Under the pieces are notes generated by a model, which ran no database searches, was not told the origin of the DNA, and was given only the letters and a program-made list of their open reading frames with translations. 64,000 nucleotides of DNA, from the NCBI GenBank assembly GCA_003151975.1, contig PLZD01000049.1, positions 1-64,000 of the forward strand. Direction: 5' to 3'. The number at the start of each line of letters is the position of its first letter. The first letter of the stretch is position 1. This document shows, piece after piece, positions 32,703-40,972 of this stretch. The translations under genes were made by a program, and so were the position numbers. Source of the stretch: Elusimicrobiota bacterium. GTDB taxonomy: Bacteria > Elusimicrobiota > Elusimicrobia > UBA1565 > UBA9628.

Positions 32703-34778
32703 ATGAATCGACGCATATTGAAGCTTTTCTTTCTCGGCGCGCTCGCCGCGCTCGGCGCCACATCCTGGCGCGCGTGGTCCTATTATCGGGGCGTCGTCTC
32801 CGGAACCAAGGCGGAGGCCATCGATCTCTCGGTCAGCGGGGCCAAGCAAATCGACGCCCAGCTCAAGGCCGCGATGACCGGCGCGCGCGACTTGGCCGAG
32901 GACCTTTCCGGCGACTGGGTTCCCGACGCCCGGCTCGACGCGCGTCTCAAGCGCATGCTCGAGGCGTACCCCGCGCTCGGCAGCGCGGGCTTGGCGTTCG
33001 CGCCCGGCGCGGGCCGGTCCGACGTCGAATGGGTCAGGGGCCCCGGCGGCACGACGCGCCGCGCGGACTCGGCCGGGCCTCCTTCGGCCCAGGACGCGGT
33101 TTGGTACGCGCGCGCAGCGCTCGCCGGCAAAGCGGCCTGGACCGCGCCTTGCTATCGCAGAAAACTGGGCGCACTTGCCGCGGTTTACGCCATACCCATC
33201 ACGAGGCACGGCAAACTCGCGGCCGTGCTGAGCGCCTCGATTTCGCTGGACCAGATCAAGAGCATGATCGAGGGCTTGGACCTGGGCCCCAGCGGATTCC
33301 CGGAGCTGATCTCCGCCGACGGGACTTATCTCTATCACCCGCGCAACGAGTTCGTCATCGCGCAGAAGACGATCTTCGATCTGGCTCGACAGTTCCACGA
33401 CAAGGACCGCACCGAGCTCGCCCCGCGCGCCCTGCGCGGCGAGAGCGGCGTCGTCGACCATCTCAGCACGAACACGGGCCTGCGCACCTGGTTCATCTAC
33501 GAGCCGATCAAGTCGGCCGGCTGGTCCCTGCAGAACACTTTCGTGCGCGCGGATCTCCCCTACGACGTCGATCTCATGAGGCGCCTGCTGATCCGCGTGA
33601 TGCTCGCGGCCTCCGCCTTCATCCTGCTCGGGCTGGGGGTCTTCCTGCGCGTCGAGGAGCTCGACCGCCGCGACCTCTGGACGCTCTCGATAGTCTCGTC
33701 GCTCGTCTTCCTCCTGGGCATCGCCTTCATTTGGCGCGTGGCCCTCAAGCTCAACGCGCACGGCGGGCGCGCGGGCGCGCCGGTTTGGGACCGCGCCTCG
33801 TCCGCGCGCGTCACCGAGAATTACACCAAGGAATGCGCCAAGCGCCACGCCGAACCGCCGATCTTCATCCCGACGGGCGTGTTCCTCGAGACGGCGCGCT
33901 TCACCAGCGCGATCGACATCCAGGTCAAGGGCTACATCTGGCAGAGATACGATGACAAGACGACCGCTGGCCTCGACCGCGGCTTCACGCTGAGGGACGC
34001 CGTCGATGTTTCCGTCGGCCAGCCCTACAAACAGCGCGAGGACGGCGCCGACGTGTGGCGCTGGCCGTTCCAGGCTTTGCTTCACGAGAATCTGTATCTC
34101 GCCGAGTACCCGCTCGACCAGGAGACGATGGCGCTTCAGCTCCGCCACGTGGACCTCGACCACAACGTCGTGCTGACGCCCGATTTCGCCTCGTACAAGA
34201 TCATCGCGGCCACCGCCAAGCCGGGGCTGGCGCAGGAGCTGAGGATTCCGGGCTGGCAGGTCCAGCGGACCTTCTTCTCGCTGGGCGGCGTCATGGACAA
34301 CACGACCTTCGGGCTCAACCACGCGGTCGCCAAAGAGGATTTTCCGGGACTTCAGTACAACATCCTGCTGCGGCGCAACCTACTGGACTCTTTCATCTCG
34401 AATTTGGGCCCGATCATCATCGGCATGATCATCCTCTTCGCCCTGCAGATGGTGATGACCAGCGACGACAAGCTCGCGACCTTGATGCAGACCACGGCCG
34501 GTCGCCTGGTCAACATCTGCGTCAGCATGTTCTTCGTCATCGTGTTCGCGCACATCTCCGTGCGCAAAGGCATGGCGGCAGAAGAAATCTTCTATCTCGA
34601 ATATTTTTATTTCATCACGTACCTGATGATCTTGTGGGTCTCGATCAACTCGATCGTCTACGTGAAAATGAAGCACGTGCGCTGGCTTCAGTACGAGGAG
34701 AACCTCGTCCCCAAGCTGCTGTTCTGGCCGGTGGTGACGGGGTTCTTGTTCTTGTTCTCGGTGACCACCTTCTATTGA
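32703..34778 (+). CDS. Cache-domain receptor fused to a pentameric ligand-gated channel-like module
   Basis: The 691-residue protein begins with a TM helix (7-28) and a periplasmic double-Cache-like sensor (about 35-285; note GFPELISADGTYLYHP, a typical distal motif). TM helices at 295-318 and 326-347 return the chain to the periplasm. Residues 385-560 form a beta-rich domain with YPLDQE (469-474), comparable to the Pro-loop FPFD-x-Q of pentameric channels. Four C-terminal helices follow (568-585, 597-617, 629-652, 669-690). Topology and spacing match the downstream PBP-channel fusion, but M2 is divergent, so channel activity is inferred. TAGAAT at 32669 may be its -10. It is first of four tightly linked genes. 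Start ATG 32703 is preferred over the longer frame. Confidence 0.65.
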   Translation: MNRRILKLFFLGALAALGATSWRAWSYYRGVVSGTKAEAIDLSVSGAKQIDAQLKAAMTGARDLAEDLSGDWVPDARLDARLKRMLEAYPALGSAGLAFAPGAGRSDVEWVRGPGGTTRRADSAGPPSAQDAVWYARAALAGKAAWTAPCYRRKLGALAAVYAIPITRHGKLAAVLSASISLDQIKSMIEGLDLGPSGFPELISADGTYLYHPRNEFVIAQKTIFDLARQFHDKDRTELAPRALRGESGVVDHLSTNTGLRTWFIYEPIKSAGWSLQNTFVRADLPYDVDLMRRLLIRVMLAASAFILLGLGVFLRVEELDRRDLWTLSIVSSLVFLLGIAFIWRVALKLNAHGGRAGAPVWDRASSARVTENYTKECAKRHAEPPIFIPTGVFLETARFTSAIDIQVKGYIWQRYDDKTTAGLDRGFTLRDAVDVSVGQPYKQREDGADVWRWPFQALLHENLYLAEYPLDQETMALQLRHVDLDHNVVLTPDFASYKIIAATAKPGLAQELRIPGWQVQRTFFSLGGVMDNTTFGLNHAVAKEDFPGLQYNILLRRNLLDSFISNLGPIIIGMIILFALQMVMTSDDKLATLMQTTAGRLVNICVSMFFVIVFAHISVRKGMAAEEIFYLEYFYFITYLMILWVSINSIVYVKMKHVRWLQYEENLVPKLLFWPVVTGFLFLFSVTTFY

Positions 34779-34782
34779 GACC

Positions 34783-36600
34783 ATGTCCCCTCTCTTGATC
34801 CTCGCGGCCCTCGTGTACGGCGCCTCGCTCGGGCTCTTCGTCGCGGCCGCGCGACAACGCTGGTTTTCAACGCATCGCCGGGGATTCTTCCTCTCGGTCC
34901 TGCTTGGCTTCGGCGTCGCGGGCCTGGGCTCGACTTTGATCGTCGGCGTCTGGGGCTATTCGGCCGCGCGCGAGCTGCTCAAGAAGCAGATCGTGTCCCA
35001 GCTCGACACCGTCGGCCACATCATGGAGCAGCAGATCGACCGCGAGACGCGGGGAGCGCTCGCTGAAATGGATTTGCTGTCCCGAGCTCTGGCCCCGGAT
35101 TTCGACAAGGGTTCCGCCGCGCTGATCGACCGCATCAAGCACGTCCAGGATCTCAACCCGCGCCTGCTCCAGCTGCGCATGACCGACATGCACGCCGGGA
35201 TCAAGGCGGAGCGCAGCGTGACCGGCGTGGTCGACCCCATGAACCGAGTGGCAGCGGCTTACAGCCTCGACGAAGGCAAGTCCTTCGTCTCCGATCCGTT
35301 CCTCGCCCCCGCTTTCAAGAAATTCGTGCTCAACCTCAGCGTCCCGGTGCGCTCCGCGCAAGGCAAGACCATCGGCTCCCTGGGAGCGCGCTACGACATG
35401 GAGGACGAGCTCGAGGAGCTGACCCGCTACGCGCGCTTCGACGCGACCGGCTACGCCGTCGTCGTGAGCCAAGACGGACGCATCATGGCCCATCCCGACG
35501 TCCAGCGCCTGCACAGCGACATCTCCGATTACCCCGCGGTCAAGGCCGCCCTGGCCGGCGGCTCCGGGTCCTTGGTGGGGCGCAACAAGAGCGGCTTCGA
35601 GCGCTTCTTCGTCTATCGCCCCCTCAAGAGCCCGTCCACGCTCGAGTCCAAGCCTCTCGCGCTGCTGACGGAAATCGACGAGGCGACGGTCGACGCGATC
35701 CTCGCGGATTTGCGCGCGCGCTTCATGCTCCTCGTGCTGGTCGTCATGGCCGTCAGCGCCTTCGTCGCCCGCCTGCTCTCTTCGTATGTCGAGAAGCCTC
35801 TCATCGCGCTGGAGGAAGCCGCCGAGAAAGTCCAGAGCGGCGACCTCTCCGCCGAGTCCCCCGTCCAAGGCAACGACGAGATCGGCCGCCTCTCGCGGGA
35901 GTTCAACGACATGCTGCGCGGCCTGCGCGAGCGCGAGAGGATCAAGCAAGTCTTCGGCCAATACGTGACCAACCAGGTTTCCGAGAAGATCCTCAAGGGC
36001 GAAGTCAACGTCGACGGCGAACGTCGGACCGCGACTGTGCTTTTCTCCGACATCCGCGGATTTACGGCGATGTCCGAGAAGATGCCCCCCCACGAGGTCG
36101 TCGCGTTCCTCAACGACTATTTCACCGAGATGGTCGAGGCCGTTTTCGAGGAGCAGGGCTTTCTCGACAAGTTCATCGGCGACGGTCTCATGGCCGTCTT
36201 CAACGCGCTCGGCGACGCGCCCGACCACGCCCTGCGCGCGGCGCGCGCGGCCCTGCGCATGCGGTCTCTCGTAGCCAAGATCAACGGCGAGCGCGGCGTG
36301 CACGGCAAGCCCCCCATCGAGATCGGCATCGGCATTCACACCGACGAGATCGTGCTGGGAAACGTCGGCTCGCGCAAACGCCTGCAGTTCACGGCCATCG
36401 GCGACGGCGTCAACACGAGCTCCCGCGTCGAGGCCCTCAACAAGGATTTCGGCACCACCATCCTCATCACCGAGGCGACCTACGAGCTCGTCAAGGACGC
36501 CTTCAACTGCCGCTTGATGCCCGAGGCGGCGCTCAAGGGCAAGAGCATCGCCGTCAAGGTCTACGAGCTGGTCAGCGCGAAAGCCGCCGCCAAGGCTTGA
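34783..36600 (+). CDS. Membrane class III adenylate cyclase with Cache and HAMP domains
   Basis: The 605-residue protein has TM helices at about 3-22 and 36-60, a double-Cache sensor (65-305, with TGYAVVVSQDGRIMAHP), another TM helix (313-333), a HAMP linker (334-388) and a class III cyclase domain (405-597). Catalytic features are complete: metal aspartates D423 (FSDIRGFT) and D467 (FIGDGLMAVF), adenine-selecting K463 and T537, and transition-state N544 and R548 (GDGVNTSSR). It should make cAMP when its Cache domain binds a ligand. It starts four bases after the channel gene and its stop overlaps the transporter start, which itself carries a cyclic-nucleotide domain. Confidence 0.9.
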   Translation: MSPLLILAALVYGASLGLFVAAARQRWFSTHRRGFFLSVLLGFGVAGLGSTLIVGVWGYSAARELLKKQIVSQLDTVGHIMEQQIDRETRGALAEMDLLSRALAPDFDKGSAALIDRIKHVQDLNPRLLQLRMTDMHAGIKAERSVTGVVDPMNRVAAAYSLDEGKSFVSDPFLAPAFKKFVLNLSVPVRSAQGKTIGSLGARYDMEDELEELTRYARFDATGYAVVVSQDGRIMAHPDVQRLHSDISDYPAVKAALAGGSGSLVGRNKSGFERFFVYRPLKSPSTLESKPLALLTEIDEATVDAILADLRARFMLLVLVVMAVSAFVARLLSSYVEKPLIALEEAAEKVQSGDLSAESPVQGNDEIGRLSREFNDMLRGLRERERIKQVFGQYVTNQVSEKILKGEVNVDGERRTATVLFSDIRGFTAMSEKMPPHEVVAFLNDYFTEMVEAVFEEQGFLDKFIGDGLMAVFNALGDAPDHALRAARAALRMRSLVAKINGERGVHGKPPIEIGIGIHTDEIVLGNVGSRKRLQFTAIGDGVNTSSRVEALNKDFGTTILITEATYELVKDAFNCRLMPEAALKGKSIAVKVYELVSAKAAAKA

Positions 36601-38795
36601 TGCGGCCGCGCGGCTCCGCCATCGCCGATCTCTGGTCCGGGCTGGCTTCGATGCTGGTCGTCCTGCCGGCCTCGATCGCGTTCGGCTCCCTGGTGTACGC
36701 GCCGTTCGGTCCGCAGTACGCGGCGGCGGGCGCGGCCGCGGGCATCATCGGCTCGATCGTGCTCGGCGTCGTCGCGCCGATTCTGGGAGGGACTAGGCGG
36801 CTCGTCTCCGGCCCTTGCGCCCCCGCGGCCGCGGTCCTCGCCGCTTTCGCGCTGCAGCTCGCTGGACGAGGGATTCCTCCTGAACACGCGCTTCTTCTGA
36901 TCGCGCTGGCCTCCTTGCTCGGCGGCGCTTTTCAATTTCTTTTCGGCGCGATCGGAGGAGGGCGGCTCATCAAGTTCATCCCCTATCCGGTCGCGGCGGG
37001 ATATTTATCGGGCGTGAGCCTGCTGATCGTTCTGTCCCAGCTGCCAAAGCTCCTCGGCCTGGCTCACGGAGCATCTTTGAGCGGCGGAATCCTGCGGCCG
37101 GAACTCTGGAGCGCTCCGAGCCTCATCATCGGAGCGGCGACGATGGGAGCCACCTTGCTGGGGCCTCGTCTTTCGAAAAAAATCCCTCCGTCCATCTTGG
37201 GACTGCTGGCCGGGATCGCGGCGTTCCTGGCCCTGAGCGCCTGGGACCGCCGCTTGTTCAGCGCGTCGGACAATCCTTTGCTCATCGGGGCGATACCGTC
37301 CGCCGGCCCGGAGGCCGTGGGCGCGGCGCTCAGGCGCTGGGCCGACTGGGATCTATTCACTGCGGCCGATTTTCGTTTGGCGGCCGGTCCGGCGGTGACC
37401 TTGTCGATCCTTCTCTCCATCGACACGCTCAAGACCTGCGTTTTCATGGACTCGCTCAACGAGGCCCGCCACGATTCCAACCGGGAGCTCGCGGGACAAG
37501 GCGTCGCCAATTTCGCCTCCGCGCTCTGCGGCGGTCTCTCGGGCGCGGGGCAGATGGGAGCGACTTTGGTCAACATCAGCGGCGGCGCTCAGACCGACCT
37601 TTCGGCCGTCCTCGAAGGCCTCTTTTGCCTTTTGGTCTTCGCCTTCTTCGGCCGCCTCATCGCCTGGCTTCCGGTCGCGGCGCTCGCGGGAATCCTGATC
37701 GTCGTCGCTCACCGCATGTTCGACTACAACGTCTTCTCGCTGCTCAAGCAGCGCAGCACGCGCTTCGACTTCGTCGTCACGGCGACCGTGATCGTCGTCG
37801 CGGCCTTCGCGGGGCTCATGGTCGCGGCGGGAGTCGGCGTCGCTCTGGCCATCCTGGTGTTCATGCGTCAACAGATGAGCGGCTCGGTCATACGCCGAAG
37901 GACCTACGGCGACCGTTTTTTTTCGAAGCAACAGCGCCTGGCCTCCGAAATGAAGGTCCTTGAGGCGCACGGCGACCGGACCGTCATCTGCCAGCTTCAG
38001 GGCAGCCTTTTCTTCGGCACCGCCGACCAACTTTACACCGAACTCGAAGAGGACCTGGCCCGCCGCGAGTTCATCATCCTCGACATGCGCCGCATTCAGT
38101 CCGTCGACCTCACGGCCGCGCACGTCCTGCGCCAGATGGGCGCGCGCTTGGCCAAGCGCCGCGCGTTCCTGATCTTCAGCGGCCTGCCCGCGCGCCTTCC
38201 CAGCGGCCTGCGGCTGGCGAATTATTTCGACCAGCTCGGCTTGGTGCAAGGCAAAAAGAGCGCCCGGGTGTTTCCGGAACTCGACGACGCGCTGGCCTGG
38301 GCCGAAGGCCGCATTCTCGCCGAGGAGCACGTGCCGCCGCCGTCCGACGCGCCTCTAGGCATCGCGGAAGTCGACATGCTCCACGACTTCGAGAAAGCTC
38401 CGATGAACCTCCTGCGCTCTTGCTTGGAAGAAATGAGATTTCCCGAGGGCGCGTCGATCTTCAAGCAGGGCGACCCCGGCGACCAGCTCTTCATCATCCG
38501 GAAAGGGCGGGTGCGGATCATGCTGCCGCTCTCCGACGCCCGGGGCCATCACATCGCGACTTTCGCGCAGGGAGACTCGTTCGGCGAGGTCGCCTTTCTC
38601 GATGGAGGCATGCGGTCGGCCGACGCGTTGGCCGACGCAGATACGGAACTATTCGTGCTGTCCCGACGCCGATTCGACGAGGCCGTCAAGGACGCGCCGC
38701 GCTTGGCGGGCGAGATTTTCTCGCGGCTCGCTCGGACCTTGGCGCTGCGGCTGAGGACCACGAACGCCGAGCTGACCGCGCTGCAGGACGAGTAG
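36600..38795 (+). CDS. SulP anion transporter with STAS and cyclic-nucleotide-binding domains
   Basis: The 731-residue protein has a SulP/SLC26 transporter core of about 12-14 helices (1-420; VSGPCAPAAAV in helix 3, the GGLSGAGQMGATLVNI segment in helix 10), a STAS domain (435-545, with FIILDMRRIQSVD) and a C-terminal cyclic-nucleotide-binding domain (about 595-715). The phosphate-binding cassette reads SFGEVAFLDGGMRSADALA, retaining the Gly-Glu pair and the arginine that binds the cNMP phosphate. It would move sulfate, bicarbonate or another anion under cAMP control. ATG 36600 shares its A with the cyclase stop (TGATG). The physical link to a cyclase supports cAMP as ligand (inference). Confidence 0.88.
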   Translation: MRPRGSAIADLWSGLASMLVVLPASIAFGSLVYAPFGPQYAAAGAAAGIIGSIVLGVVAPILGGTRRLVSGPCAPAAAVLAAFALQLAGRGIPPEHALLLIALASLLGGAFQFLFGAIGGGRLIKFIPYPVAAGYLSGVSLLIVLSQLPKLLGLAHGASLSGGILRPELWSAPSLIIGAATMGATLLGPRLSKKIPPSILGLLAGIAAFLALSAWDRRLFSASDNPLLIGAIPSAGPEAVGAALRRWADWDLFTAADFRLAAGPAVTLSILLSIDTLKTCVFMDSLNEARHDSNRELAGQGVANFASALCGGLSGAGQMGATLVNISGGAQTDLSAVLEGLFCLLVFAFFGRLIAWLPVAALAGILIVVAHRMFDYNVFSLLKQRSTRFDFVVTATVIVVAAFAGLMVAAGVGVALAILVFMRQQMSGSVIRRRTYGDRFFSKQQRLASEMKVLEAHGDRTVICQLQGSLFFGTADQLYTELEEDLARREFIILDMRRIQSVDLTAAHVLRQMGARLAKRRAFLIFSGLPARLPSGLRLANYFDQLGLVQGKKSARVFPELDDALAWAEGRILAEEHVPPPSDAPLGIAEVDMLHDFEKAPMNLLRSCLEEMRFPEGASIFKQGDPGDQLFIIRKGRVRIMLPLSDARGHHIATFAQGDSFGEVAFLDGGMRSADALADADTELFVLSRRRFDEAVKDAPRLAGEIFSRLARTLALRLRTTNAELTALQDE

Positions 38796-38827
38796 CACGA
38801 TCTTTTGTTATATTACCCGAGGAAATC

Positions 38828-40972
38828 ATGGCTCGATTGACAACCCTCCTGGCGGCCGCGATTCTTCTTTGCTCTTCGGCCTCCGCCGCCGACATTCTCA
38901 TCGGCGTCCCCGTGCCTTTGAGCGGCCCGCGCCAGCCGCGCGGCGAGATGCTCCTCCGATCTCTGCAGATCAAAGCCGATGAGATCAACGCGGACGGCGG
39001 CGTCAATGGGCGCCGGATTACGCTCGTCGTGCGCGACGACCAAGGCACCACCGAGGGCGCGCGCAAGGCCGCCGCGGAGCTGGCCGCCGACAAGGAGATC
39101 TTGGCCGTCATCGGCCACTACGACAGCGAGCCCGCCGCCGCCGCCCTGCCGATCTATGCGATCGACCATTTGCCCGCCCTGCTGCCCTCGATCGGCGACG
39201 TCGAAATCCTCGGCCGCTCGCCGTGGGTCTTCAGCGGGACTTACTCCGACGCGTCCGAGGCGCAGACCATGGCCGCGTTCATCAAGGCGGTCCGCAAGCA
39301 TTCCAGCGTCGTCGTCTTTCACGGCGGCGACGAATACGGGCGCGACATGTGGGCCGCGTTCTCGAAGAAGGCCGCGCGCGTCGGGCTCATGGCGCGAGGC
39401 ATCGAATATCCCTCGGAACGCTCCGGGCCTCTTGCGCCCGATTTCGCGGCCAAAAACTTTCCCGTGGTATCCGACGGCGTCCAAGCAATCGTCGTGTTCG
39501 GACATAGCGCCAACGGCGGCGCGCTGATCAAGCAGCTGCGTGAGCGCGGCGTCCATTTGCCGATCTACGGCAGCTCCCGCGTGGCCTCCGGAGAGCTGCT
39601 CACGACCCTGGGCGCCGAGACGGAAGACCTGCACGCGGCCTTCCCCTTCATGTTCGACTTTGGAAGCCAGAAAGCCATCGAGTTCCGCCAGGAATACGAG
39701 AAGCGGCACGATGCCGAACCCAATTCCTACGGGCTTTTCGCCTACGACGGCCTCGGGCTAATCGCCGAGGCCATCCGCGCCAACGGAGCCGAGCGCTCCG
39801 CCATCCGCGATTACCTGGCCGGCTTGAATTCGCCGACCAAGACCTACGACGGAGCCTCGGGCCTCCTCTACTTCGCCAAGGACGGCTCCACCGTGCGCGA
39901 CACGATCATGGGCACGATCACCGGCGGAGCATTCCACCCGTGCTACGAGCAGCTGCGCGTCGTGACCGAGAAGCACACGCTGAGCATCCTTCCCGAGAAG
40001 ATCAAGCTCGGCGAAGTCGTCGTCGTCGACGATACGCCCTTCTTCCTGATCAACGTCGTCTACGCCGGCATCGAGTGGTACCGCATCGACCAAGTCAACG
40101 TGAAGGACCTCAGCTTCGACGCCGAGTTCTTTCTCTGGCTCAAGTGGGCCGGCGACGTCGACATCGAGAACGTGCAGTTCCTCAACGAGGTGCCCGGCAA
40201 AGGCTACCGCATCGAAATGCGCCGCACCACCGTGCCGGCAGGCTGGCACGGCGGCCAGGACATCAAATGGATCTCATACCGCATCAAGGGGACTTTCCTG
40301 CACCCCTACGACCTGCACCAGTTCCCGTTCGACCGCCAAGAGATCCCTCTCCTGTTGGCCCACAAGAACCGCAATGCCAACAAGATCCAGATCGTGGCCG
40401 ACGAGGCGAATATCGTGGACCGGCCGATCGAGGCCGTTTACCCTCAAGAGTGGCGCTACATAGGCCGCCGGGACTTCTCGACCACTTTCCGCTACGCCTC
40501 GGCCTTCGGCAACCCGACCTACCAGCCGGGCGAGGGGCAGGCGCCCTACTCGGTCTACCGGTCGACGATGCGCATCCACCGGCTTCTTTTCCCCTACCTC
40601 GTCACTTTATTCCTGCCGTTGGCGATCCTGATCTTCGTCAGCCTGCTCTCTCTCCTGATCCCGAAGGAGCAGTTCAGCACGCGCAACTCGCTGGTCATGT
40701 CCTCGCTCTTGGGCGTGCTGGTCTACCACATGGCGCAGGCGCGCGCCCTGCCCCAGGTCGGCTATCTCATGAAGGCCGATCTCTATTTCGTGGTCGCCTA
40801 CTTCCTAATAGCGATTCTCGTGCTGGGCATCAACATCGTCAATCTGCTCGTGGCCCACAAGCACGAGGAAAAGGCGTCGACGCTGGATCGGCGGCTCAAG
40901 GAATTCTTCGTCGTCGCCTCCTTGGTGGCCTACGCGGCGCTGACCGCGTCAGGCCTGCTGGCTTCCCGCTAG
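38828..40972 (+). CDS. Periplasmic binding protein fused to a pentameric ligand-gated ion channel
   Basis: The 714-residue protein has a signal peptide (1-20), a branched-chain-amino-acid-type periplasmic binding domain (22-380; GVPVPLSGPRQPRG, GGVNGRRITLVVRDDQ, GHYDSEPAA, SYGLFAYDGL) and a pentameric channel. The beta-sandwich (about 395-585) contains the Pro-loop FPFDRQ (499-504). Helices M1-M4 lie at 589-611, 615-637, 648-672 and 693-711. M2 aligns with R619 at 0', S621 at 2', S625 at 6' and L628 at 9', the usual pore pattern, and LPQVGYLMKADLYF matches the M2-M3 loop and M3 start. GAGGAAA precedes ATG 38828. It lies 32 bases after the SulP gene and is convergent with the secretin gene, sharing four bases. 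Confidence 0.85.
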   Translation: MARLTTLLAAAILLCSSASAADILIGVPVPLSGPRQPRGEMLLRSLQIKADEINADGGVNGRRITLVVRDDQGTTEGARKAAAELAADKEILAVIGHYDSEPAAAALPIYAIDHLPALLPSIGDVEILGRSPWVFSGTYSDASEAQTMAAFIKAVRKHSSVVVFHGGDEYGRDMWAAFSKKAARVGLMARGIEYPSERSGPLAPDFAAKNFPVVSDGVQAIVVFGHSANGGALIKQLRERGVHLPIYGSSRVASGELLTTLGAETEDLHAAFPFMFDFGSQKAIEFRQEYEKRHDAEPNSYGLFAYDGLGLIAEAIRANGAERSAIRDYLAGLNSPTKTYDGASGLLYFAKDGSTVRDTIMGTITGGAFHPCYEQLRVVTEKHTLSILPEKIKLGEVVVVDDTPFFLINVVYAGIEWYRIDQVNVKDLSFDAEFFLWLKWAGDVDIENVQFLNEVPGKGYRIEMRRTTVPAGWHGGQDIKWISYRIKGTFLHPYDLHQFPFDRQEIPLLLAHKNRNANKIQIVADEANIVDRPIEAVYPQEWRYIGRRDFSTTFRYASAFGNPTYQPGEGQAPYSVYRSTMRIHRLLFPYLVTLFLPLAILIFVSLLSLLIPKEQFSTRNSLVMSSLLGVLVYHMAQARALPQVGYLMKADLYFVVAYFLIAILVLGINIVNLLVAHKHEEKASTLDRRLKEFFVVASLVAYAALTASGLLASR

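Noticed and set aside
32622-34322. 566-codon minus-strand open frame opposite the Cache-channel gene
   Set aside because: It is an Arg/Glu/Ala-rich shadow in GC-rich DNA with no domain, and the plus strand shows Cache and membrane segments.
34867-36339. 490-codon minus-strand open frame opposite the cyclase
   Set aside because: Its codons mirror the plus-strand cyclase gene, the product is an Asp/Glu/His/Arg-rich shadow without domains, and the plus strand carries all catalytic motifs.
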